From CAIVAT01 sp038212325 (lineage in GTDB: Bacteria > Bacteroidota > Bacteroidia > Bacteroidales > FEN-979): DNA of 31,223 nt. The position numbers and the translations under genes were made by a program. Location: positions 1 to 31,223 of the forward strand of contig JBBQUQ010000034.1 of assembly GCA_038212325.1 (NCBI GenBank), given 5' to 3'. The notes under the pieces are model-generated. The model was not told the origin of the DNA. It saw nothing but the letters and a program-made list of their open reading frames with translations, and ran no database searches. Positions 22,734 to 28,654 of the stretch are shown here, in pieces (within the stretch, counting starts at the first letter, position 1; every line of letters begins with the position of its first letter).

Positions 22734-22741
22734 TATTTTTG
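22734..22741 (+). promoter_or_regulatory. -7-like box before the receiver-histidine kinase hybrid
   Basis: TATTTTTG matches TAnnTTTG and ends 15 bases before the ATG at 22757. It could give the hybrid kinase and rex their own promoter in addition to read-through from operon 3. No -33 element is obvious. Confidence 0.4.
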
Positions 22742-22756
22742 AAGTGAAATTAAATT

Positions 22757-23890
22757 ATGTCGACGCTAAAAATTCTCATCGTTGATGATGAGCCTGGTAT
22801 CCGCAGCGGAGTAACAAGAATTCTGCGAAACTTCAGAGTTGATTATCCATTCATGGATGAAGCCTTCGATTTTGAGGTTATTGAAGCGGCAACCGGTGAA
22901 GAGGGCATTGAGATCATAGAATCAAACCAGCCCGACATCCTGTTGCTTGACAACAAACTACCTGGCATACAGGGAATTGAAGTTTTAGAATATATCAAAA
23001 AGAAACAAAAAAGCATTATTGTGGTCATGATCACCTCATATGCCTCCCTCGAACTGGCAGTTAAAGCCACGAGTGACGGGGCATACGATTTTATCCCCAA
23101 ACCCTTCACCCCTCAGGAATTAAAGTCATCCATCGAGAATATTACCAAGCGGGTATTTCTTAAAAAGATGACCAACAAGCTGCAGGACACCGGAAAGCAG
23201 ATCAGGTTCACCTTCCTGTCGGTGCTGTCGCATGAACTCAAAGCTCCGCTTAATGCAATTGAAGGCTACCTGAAGATGATCCGCGAACGTCAAAACGGCT
23301 CCAAACTGGAAGATTATGATGTTATGATCGACCGTTCGCTCGACCGCATCAAGGGGATGCGGAGCCTGATCCTCGACCTGCTCGATCTTACCAGGGTCGA
23401 ATCAGGAAAAGCCAAGAGGAACATCGCCGACGTTGACCTTTCCGGCATTGCACGAACCGCCATGGATACCATGCGGCCGTATGCGATCCAGCGGGATGTT
23501 AAACTCAACCTGCATCACGACGGACCTGTCATCCTGCAGGCCGATCCCGAGGAGATGGAGATCATTTTCAACAACCTTATTTCCAATGCCATAAAATACA
23601 ACAGGGATGGAGGTTCCGTTGATTTCACCATTGAACAGCATGAAGGTTGCATGAGTATCAAAGTGGTCGACACAGGCATTGGCATGACCCCGGCTGAGAT
23701 TGAGAAAATATTCGATGACTTCGTGCGTATAAAAAATGATAAAACCAAAAATATAACCGGTAGCGGGCTGGGTCTTTCCATTGTCAGAAAACTGATTGAC
23801 AACTATGCAGGAAAGATTGAAGTCAGCAGTATCCCGGACCAGGGCAGTACTTTCAGTGTAAGACTTCCAATTGACAAGCCATGTTTATAA
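22757..23890 (+). CDS. Receiver-histidine kinase hybrid (REC-HisKA-HATPase)
   Basis: This 377-residue soluble signalling protein has an N-terminal receiver (ILIVDDEPG, phospho-acceptor D65 in LLLDNKLPG, Lys in FIPKPF near 115). A HisKA domain follows with H159 in VLSHELKAP, then an HATPase (NNLISNAIKYN, DTGIGM, GSGLGLSIV). It has no membrane segment and no separate sensor domain, so its input is probably phosphorylation of its own receiver. Located after the sensory hydrogenase-kinase and the single receiver, it looks like a relay step. Its stop overlaps the rex start by 10 bases, coupling it to the redox repressor gene. Confidence 0.9.
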   Translation: MSTLKILIVDDEPGIRSGVTRILRNFRVDYPFMDEAFDFEVIEAATGEEGIEIIESNQPDILLLDNKLPGIQGIEVLEYIKKKQKSIIVVMITSYASLELAVKATSDGAYDFIPKPFTPQELKSSIENITKRVFLKKMTNKLQDTGKQIRFTFLSVLSHELKAPLNAIEGYLKMIRERQNGSKLEDYDVMIDRSLDRIKGMRSLILDLLDLTRVESGKAKRNIADVDLSGIARTAMDTMRPYAIQRDVKLNLHHDGPVILQADPEEMEIIFNNLISNAIKYNRDGGSVDFTIEQHEGCMSIKVVDTGIGMTPAEIEKIFDDFVRIKNDKTKNITGSGLGLSIVRKLIDNYAGKIEVSSIPDQGSTFSVRLPIDKPCL

Positions 23891-24522
23891 AAAACTTACC
23901 CCACAAAACCGTTGAGCGGTTAAGCCAGTACCGCCGCGCATTGCTGATGATACTTTCGAAAGAGAAAACCCATGTCTTTTCTCACGAAATTGCACAAATG
24001 CTTCACATAACGCCTGTGCAGGTGCGGAGAGACCTTATGTTGATAGGGTATTCAGGAAACCTGCGCAAAGGCTATGATATCAAGGAGCTGATCGAAATTA
24101 TCGGCAAAATCATCGATTCCGACCGCGGGCAGCGTGTCGCTGTGGTGGGCCTTGGCAATCTCGGCAAAGCGATCATAAGCTATTTCAAAGGCAAAAGATC
24201 AAAACTTGCCATCATTGCTGCGTTTGATGTAAACCCTGATAAAATCAACCGGGTATATGATGGGGTCGCCTGTCATCATTACAGCCAGATGGCCGATATC
24301 ATCAAACAGAACAATATTTCAATCGGCATTATCGCTGTGCCCGCTGAGCAGGCGCCTGAAATCGCTGAAACAATGGTGCTGGCAGGAATTAAAGGAATCC
24401 TGAACTTTACGCCAAAGCCTTTGAACGTGCCGCCGTTCGTATACCTTGAGGAGTATGACATGATCACCTCCCTGGAAAAGGTCGCCTTTTTTGCAAAAAA
24501 AAATGATGAACGCTTTAAGTAG
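23881..24522 (+). CDS. rex: Redox-sensing transcriptional repressor Rex
   Basis: Rex represses fermentation and hydrogenase genes and leaves DNA when NADH/NAD+ rises. The 213-residue protein has the N-terminal winged helix (FSHEIAQMLHITPVQVRRDLMLIGYSG, about 33-59) characteristic of the family, and a Rossmann domain with VVGLGNLGKA (88-97) and FDVNPDKI after the second strand. Further typical blocks are IGIIAVPA, GILNFTP and YLEEYDMITSLE. Its length is typical. It overlaps the preceding hybrid-kinase gene by 10 bases. Rex-like operators stand upstream of all three hydrogenase operons in this window, which supports local control. No clear operator for its own operon was found. Confidence 0.95.
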   Translation: MFIKNLPHKTVERLSQYRRALLMILSKEKTHVFSHEIAQMLHITPVQVRRDLMLIGYSGNLRKGYDIKELIEIIGKIIDSDRGQRVAVVGLGNLGKAIISYFKGKRSKLAIIAAFDVNPDKINRVYDGVACHHYSQMADIIKQNNISIGIIAVPAEQAPEIAETMVLAGIKGILNFTPKPLNVPPFVYLEEYDMITSLEKVAFFAKKNDERFK

Positions 24523-24532
24523 AATAGACTAA

Positions 24533-25462
24533 GTGAAAATATTTTACGATTTTGACCAGGTTGGCGAGATCCGGAATGCGGTTGTCACCACCGGGTCTTT
24601 TGACGGCGTTCATATAGGCCATAAAGTTATTCTGCAGCGGCTGAAAAAACTTGCCGCTGAAATCGGGGGAGAAACTGTGTTGATCACCTTTCACCCGCAT
24701 CCAAGAAAGGTTTTATACCCGGATACAGCCGGGAAAGGGCTTCTCCTGATCAATTCACAGCGGGAAAAAATAAATCTCCTTCAAAAGGCAGGGCTCGACA
24801 ACCTCATCATCGTTGAATTTACCCTGGCATTTTCGAAAATCACATCCCTCGACTTCGTTAAAAATATCCTGCTGAACAAGCTGCACGCCCGTAAAATCGT
24901 TATCGGGTTTAACCATCATTTCGGGCATAAGCGCGAAGGAGATTATGATGAGCTCAGAAAACTGGGAACCAGTCATGGTTTTGAAGTTGAGGAGATTCCC
25001 GAACAGGATATCCATAACGAATCTGTCAGTTCAACCAAGATCAGGAAAGCCATACAAGATGGAAGCATCCAGAAAGCCAATGCCTATCTTGACCATCAGT
25101 ACATCATGATGGGATTGATGAGCAAAAGCAGTTCTATGCTTGAGGAGATCGGATTTCCTTGCTACAGCATGCAGATTGAAGAGGATTCCAAACTCGTTCC
25201 GCCCAATGGTGTTTATGCGGTGACCGTGATCGGGGAAGACATTTTTTCAAGGGCCATGTGCTTTATCAGAAAGGATGAAGAGTTTCCGCTCAACACCCTT
25301 GTCGAGGTGCACCTCCTGGAGAATTATGGCAGCATTGAAGGAGAAACCGGCACCCTGCTTTTCCATAAAATGATTCGGGAAGAGCGCGTACTGGCTACCT
25401 CTGATGATTTAAAGAGACAACTCACCATCGACCGTAACCAGGTTGACGAACTTATCTTCTGA
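24533..25462 (+). CDS. ribF: RibF-like FAD synthetase with divergent riboflavin kinase domain
   Basis: RibF proteins make FMN and FAD. This 309-residue protein has a good N-terminal nucleotidyl-transferase domain (TTGSFDGVHIGHK 19-31, TFHPHPRKV, GFNHHFGHKREGD, SVSSTKIRKAI). The C-terminal flavokinase domain is recognisable but altered: the nucleotide/metal-binding GFPTAN motif reads GFPCYS (207-212). PPNGVYAV and LVEVHLLE remain. It may be an FMN adenylyltransferase with weak or no kinase activity, possibly a second RibF copy. The start is GTG at 24533, 10 bases after rex. FMN supply for the HydB flavoproteins is a tempting link but unproven. Confidence 0.85.
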   Translation: MKIFYDFDQVGEIRNAVVTTGSFDGVHIGHKVILQRLKKLAAEIGGETVLITFHPHPRKVLYPDTAGKGLLLINSQREKINLLQKAGLDNLIIVEFTLAFSKITSLDFVKNILLNKLHARKIVIGFNHHFGHKREGDYDELRKLGTSHGFEVEEIPEQDIHNESVSSTKIRKAIQDGSIQKANAYLDHQYIMMGLMSKSSSMLEEIGFPCYSMQIEEDSKLVPPNGVYAVTVIGEDIFSRAMCFIRKDEEFPLNTLVEVHLLENYGSIEGETGTLLFHKMIREERVLATSDDLKRQLTIDRNQVDELIF

Positions 25463-26247
25463 TGCCCATAAAATCCAGCGACCGGTTGAAAGTCACCTTT
25501 TTAGGTACAGGAACATCCATCGGAGTGCCGGTAATTACCTGTGATTGTCCTGTATGCATCTCTGCCGACCTGCGCGATAAGCGCATGAGGACCTCGGCCA
25601 TGCTTGAAGTGAACGGGCTTACTTTTGTAATTGATTGCGGACCTGATTTCAGGCACCAGATGCTCCGCCAGCAGGTAATGAACCTGGATGCGGTAATATT
25701 TACCCACGAGCACCGCGACCATATTGCCGGGCTTGATGATGTGCGGGCTTTTAATTATGTGCTGAATAAAAAAATAGATATTTATGGCACTCCTCGTGTT
25801 ATGGAGGCCATCAGGATAGAATTCCCCTATATTTTCTCTGAATCAAGGTATTTCGGGGCCCCGCAACTCACCATGCACCCAATTGATGACCGGCCATTTA
25901 CCATCATGGGCATTGAATTCATACCGATCATGGCCATGCACGAAAAGCTTCCGGTAACAGGGTTCAGGGTTGGCGACTTTACCTATATCACCGACGCAAG
26001 TTTTATCAGCGACGATGAGTTGGAAAAGATCAGTGGATCAAAGGTGATTGTGTTGAATGCCCTGCGCAATTCCAAACATGTATCACACTTTTCGGTAAGT
26101 GAAGCGGTGGAAATTCTGAAGAAACTTGAGCCGGAAGCGGCTTTCCTTACCCATTTGAGCCATTTTGTGGGACTGCACGAGGAGGTAAACAAAAAGTTGC
26201 CCGGGTTCATACAACTTGCCTACGACGGGTTGGAGGTGATAATTTAG
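25462..26247 (+). CDS. MBL-fold metal-dependent hydrolase, PhnP-like
   Basis: This 261-residue metallo-beta-lactamase-fold protein has FLGTGTSIGVP at the N-terminus and a Cys cluster CDCPVC (27-32) like the structural zinc site of PhnP. The metal motif is THEHRDH (H82, H84, D86, H87), and further ligands are likely at ITDAS and LTHLSH. PhnP hydrolyses cyclic phosphoribosyl phosphates; family members vary, so the substrate is open. The start codon overlaps the ribF stop by one base (TGATG), indicating coupling. No phosphonate-degradation genes are nearby, so a general cyclic-phosphate role is more likely. Confidence 0.85.
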   Translation: MPIKSSDRLKVTFLGTGTSIGVPVITCDCPVCISADLRDKRMRTSAMLEVNGLTFVIDCGPDFRHQMLRQQVMNLDAVIFTHEHRDHIAGLDDVRAFNYVLNKKIDIYGTPRVMEAIRIEFPYIFSESRYFGAPQLTMHPIDDRPFTIMGIEFIPIMAMHEKLPVTGFRVGDFTYITDASFISDDELEKISGSKVIVLNALRNSKHVSHFSVSEAVEILKKLEPEAAFLTHLSHFVGLHEEVNKKLPGFIQLAYDGLEVII

Positions 26248-26250
26248 TAG

Positions 26251-26268
26251 TGGTGAAATGGTGAAAAT
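26251..26268 (+). repeat. TGGTGAAA micro-repeat overlapping the trmD start region
   Basis: TGGTGAAATGGTGAAAAT is a two-unit copy of the octamer repeat family also found at 11840 and 27832. It supplies the in-frame ATG at 26258, which is probably not the real trmD start. Confidence 0.5.
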
Positions 26269-26950
26269 GAGGATTGACATATTGACGTTATTTCCGGAGA
26301 TGTTTGAGGGGCCGTTCAGCTATTCAATTCTGAAACGCGCCCAGGTCAAAGGGCTTGTGGAGATCAACCTGCACAACATTCGCAACTGGGCAACCTCAAA
26401 ACATAAAAACGTAGATGACTATCCTTTTGGAGGCGGGGCCGGCATGGTGATGATGATTGAACCGGTTGTAAATTGCCTGGAAGAGTTGCAATCCAGCAAC
26501 TCATATGATGAGGTGATCTATCTCAGCCCCGACGGCGAAATGCTTAACCAGCAGGTTGTCAATCAATTGTCAATGAAAAAGAATTTGCTGATCCTCTGCG
26601 GCCATTACAAAGGAATCGACGAGCGTATCCGTACGCATTTCATTACGCGGGAGATCTCCATCGGTGACTATGTGCTGTCGGGAGGAGAAATGGCCGCTGT
26701 AGTGCTTACCGATGCCGTGGTGCGCCTGATTCCGGGTGTGTTGAATGATGAGACCTCTGCCCTCTCCGACTCTTACCAGGACGATCTCTTGTCGCCCCCC
26801 GTATATACCCGGCCAGCAGAATTCAGGGGTCTTAAAGTTCCGGCTATCCTGTTATCGGGAAATGACAAGGAGATTGCCATATGGAAACATGAAGAATCGC
26901 TGGAGCGGACAAGGCAGAGGAGGCCCGGGCTGCTGGACGACAAACCGTGA
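26267..26950 (+). CDS. trmD: tRNA (guanine-N1)-methyltransferase TrmD
   Basis: TrmD methylates N1 of G37 in tRNAs and prevents frameshifting. The 227-residue protein begins MRIDILTLFPEMF. It has FGGGAGMVM, the knot-forming SAM-binding segments (YLSPDGEMLNQ, LCGHYKGIDER, ISIGDYVLSGGE) and the C-terminal block SPPVYTRPAEFRGLKVPAILLSGN. I start at 26267 because the upstream in-frame ATG at 26258 lies inside a simple repeat and family proteins begin at MRID. The stop codon lies in the first unit of a heptamer tandem repeat. rplS follows, as in many bacteria. Confidence 0.95.
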   Translation: MRIDILTLFPEMFEGPFSYSILKRAQVKGLVEINLHNIRNWATSKHKNVDDYPFGGGAGMVMMIEPVVNCLEELQSSNSYDEVIYLSPDGEMLNQQVVNQLSMKKNLLILCGHYKGIDERIRTHFITREISIGDYVLSGGEMAAVVLTDAVVRLIPGVLNDETSALSDSYQDDLLSPPVYTRPAEFRGLKVPAILLSGNDKEIAIWKHEESLERTRQRRPGLLDDKP

Positions 26951-27000
26951 CGCGTGACGCGTGACGGGTGACGCGTGATGCGTGACGGGTGACGGGTGAT
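26947..27000 (+). repeat. Heptamer tandem repeat GTGACGC/G at the trmD stop
   Basis: Seven full copies and one partial copy of a 7-base unit (GTGACGC, with GTGACGG and GTGATGC variants) run from 26947. The trmD TGA is inside the first unit. Copy-number change would not alter TrmD but would change the trmD-rplS spacer. Confidence 0.85.
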
Positions 27001-27098
27001 TTTGGATAAATTGTCGGCGGGTTGAGCAGTTATGCAGTTACCTTGTCACTTTGTCACCTTTTTTTTCTGGATTCGACTTTTTAATTCAAAAAAAATCA

Positions 27099-27106
27099 TA
27101 TATTTG
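27099..27106 (+). promoter_or_regulatory. -7 promoter box of rplS
   Basis: TATATTTG matches TAnnTTTG. Transcription would start near 27112, giving a leader of about 35 bases to the rplS ATG at 27148. The -33 region is T-rich without a perfect TTTG. Confidence 0.55.
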
Positions 27107-27147
27107 CAAACTTTTTAGTGCGTAACTGATATAATTACACGAAAGCC

Positions 27148-27504
27148 ATGAACAAAGCGGAAATAATGAAATTTGTCGAAGAGACAGTGATACAGAAGAA
27201 CGAATTACCTTCTTTCAAAGCCGGGGATACCATCACCGTCCATTATAAAATCAAGGAAGGAAACAAGGAGCGTATTCAGACATTCCAGGGCGTGGTTTTA
27301 CAACGTGCAGGCAAAGGGTTGAATGAAACCTTTACAGTCAGGAAAATTTCAGGAAACATAGGTGTTGAACGTATTTTCCCCTGCACCTCCCCTTTCATCG
27401 ATAAAATTGATGTAAACAAGCGTGGCGTTGTGCGCAGGGCCCGCATTTACTACCTCCGCGGATTGCAGGGCAAGAAAGCCCGCATCAAGGAAGAGCGCAT
27501 TTAA
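27148..27504 (+). CDS. rplS: 50S ribosomal protein L19
   Basis: L19 sits at the interface of the ribosomal subunits. The 118-residue protein has the family signatures GDTITVHYKIKEG, RIQTFQGVVL, ETFTVRKIS, GVERIFP and KRGVVRRARIYYLRGLQGKKARIKE. Its length is typical. Promoter upstream and a strong terminator 20 bases after the stop make it an independent unit, though read-through from trmD is possible. Confidence 0.98.
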   Translation: MNKAEIMKFVEETVIQKNELPSFKAGDTITVHYKIKEGNKERIQTFQGVVLQRAGKGLNETFTVRKISGNIGVERIFPCTSPFIDKIDVNKRGVVRRARIYYLRGLQGKKARIKEERI

Positions 27505-27523
27505 ATACCAGACCGGATTCAAT

Positions 27524-27552
27524 AAAAAACCCCGCCAGAAGCGGGGTTTTTT
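27524..27552. terminator. Bidirectional rho-independent terminator between rplS and a small minus-strand gene
   Basis: The stem CCCCGC / GCGGGG (27530-27535 and 27541-27546) has loop CAGAA. It is flanked by A6 on the left and T6 on the right, so it terminates in both directions. It fits the convergent ends of rplS (27504) and the minus-strand gene (27555). Confidence 0.93.
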
Positions 27553-27554
27553 GT

Positions 27555-27749
27555 TTAGTTCATCACCAGGTTTACATATCCGGTGTCGGTAGTTTTCAGT
27601 ACGGCAAGTGCTTTCGAGTAGTTGAGCAGGTTGCGGATAACCGATTCGCTGGGAGAAACTATCGTTCTTCTCCTTCGTTTGTCAGCAGAAGGATCGTGTA
27701 CCTTTGATTGAAATGGTGTCAAAGAATAAAATGTAGCAGGACGCTTCAT
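27555..27749 (-). CDS. Small conserved-looking hypothetical protein (64 aa)
   Basis: The frame gives a basic N-terminal half (SADKRRRRTIVSPSE) and a C-terminal part IRNLLNYSKALAVLKTTDTG ending YVNLVMN. The pattern SP-S-E-x-I-x-N-x-L-NYSKAL resembles short proteins I have seen encoded singly in Bacteroidota genomes, function unknown. The stop lies right beside a bidirectional terminator shared with rplS, as expected for a real convergent gene. No good promoter box was found upstream; the next gene on the same strand is the ECF sigma factor, 114 bases away, so co-transcription is possible. Confidence 0.65.
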   Translation of the reverse strand: MKRPATFYSLTPFQSKVHDPSADKRRRRTIVSPSESVIRNLLNYSKALAVLKTTDTGYVNLVMN

Positions 27750-27831
27750 AGGCTGAATTTTTATTTGCGATGTAATTCATACCTAAAAAACGGGATATAT
27801 TTCTCAATATTTTACCAGTTGAAAAATATTT

Positions 27832-27863
27832 TTCACCATTTCACTATTTCACCATTTCACCAT
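27832..27863 (+). repeat. Octamer tandem repeat TTCACCAT/TTCACTAT next to the sigma factor stop
   Basis: Four consecutive 8-base units (TTCACCAT, TTCACTAT, TTCACCAT, TTCACCAT) end immediately beside the ECF sigma factor stop codon (27864-27866). This is the reverse-strand form of the repeats at 11840 and 26251. Confidence 0.8.
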
Positions 27864-28448
27864 TTAGGCAGTCAGTATCACCTCCTTCTCCTTCACCAGT
27901 TTCCTCAGGTTAATCAAGGCATAGCGCATCCTTCCAAGCGCGGTGTTGATGCTTACGTTGGTAACGTCGGCAATGTCCTTGAAACTCATGTCGCCATAGT
28001 GGCGCATGACCAAAACTTCTTTTTGCTCCTTGGGAAGGTAATCGATCAACTTTTTCACATCCTGGTGAATCTGTTCAGTGATCATTTGCTCTTCGACGGA
28101 TTCGACCGGGATCCTGACTTTGTCAAAAATATCATAGTCGTCATTATTTTCAACAATAGGGATTCTTTTCGATTTACGAAAATAATCGATGATGAGGTTA
28201 TGAGCGATGCGCATCACCCACTGGATGAATTTGCCCTCCTCTTTATATTGTCCGGAACGAAACGTATTGATAACCTTTATAAATGTATCCTGGAATAAAT
28301 CTTCCGCCAGTTCTTTATCCTTAACTACCATAAGAATATAAGCGAAAACGCGGTTCTTGTGGCGGCGAATGATCGTTTCAAGGGCTGATTCATTACCAGC
28401 TAAATACTTGCTGATTAACTCCTGATCACTAATGACATGAGCTTGCAT
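27864..28448 (-). CDS. ECF-family RNA polymerase sigma factor
   Basis: This 194-residue sigma-70 family factor with only regions 2 and 4 has ALETIIRRHKNRVFAYILMVVKD and LAEDLFQDTFIKV in region 2. WVMRIAHNLIIDYFRKSKR includes the -10 recognition helix. Region 4 has LPKEQKEVLVMRHYGDMSFKDIADVTNVSINTALGRMRYAL. No anti-sigma factor gene is adjacent. A strong SD AAAGGAGG precedes the start and a minus-strand promoter box lies at 28578-28585, giving a leader of roughly 120 bases. It resembles the widely conserved, house-keeping-like ECF factors of Bacteroidota; target genes are unknown. Confidence 0.93.
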   Translation of the reverse strand: MQAHVISDQELISKYLAGNESALETIIRRHKNRVFAYILMVVKDKELAEDLFQDTFIKVINTFRSGQYKEEGKFIQWVMRIAHNLIIDYFRKSKRIPIVENNDDYDIFDKVRIPVESVEEQMITEQIHQDVKKLIDYLPKEQKEVLVMRHYGDMSFKDIADVTNVSINTALGRMRYALINLRKLVKEKEVILTA

Positions 28449-28577
28449 GGGACCTCCTTTTAAGATTAAAAAAGAGTAGAAGTCAAGTCGATAGTGTCTC
28501 TCCTATTGTTATACGCAGAGGGTTCGGAGCTGCGCTGGTTAATACCTGATACGGAATTTTTCCGCTTTAGGTTGCAG

Positions 28578-28607
28578 CAAAAGTAAATAAAAAAAATCAA
28601 AAAGCAA
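28578..28607 (-). promoter_or_regulatory. Promoter of the ECF sigma factor gene
   Basis: On the minus strand TACTTTTG (28578-28585) matches TAnnTTTG and a TTG lies 19 bases further upstream (28605-28607). The transcript would have a leader of roughly 120 bases, in which nothing else was recognised. Confidence 0.5.
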
Positions 28608-28617
28608 GTTTTCTTGC

Positions 28618-28625
28618 TAATTTTG
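28618..28625 (+). promoter_or_regulatory. -7 promoter box of uvrA
   Basis: TAATTTTG matches TAnnTTTG and lies about 30 bases upstream of the uvrA ATG. A small inverted repeat GCAAG/CTTGC (28604-28617) precedes it. Confidence 0.55.
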
Positions 28626-28654
28626 CGAAAATTTATGCAGGAACGCAGGAATTA

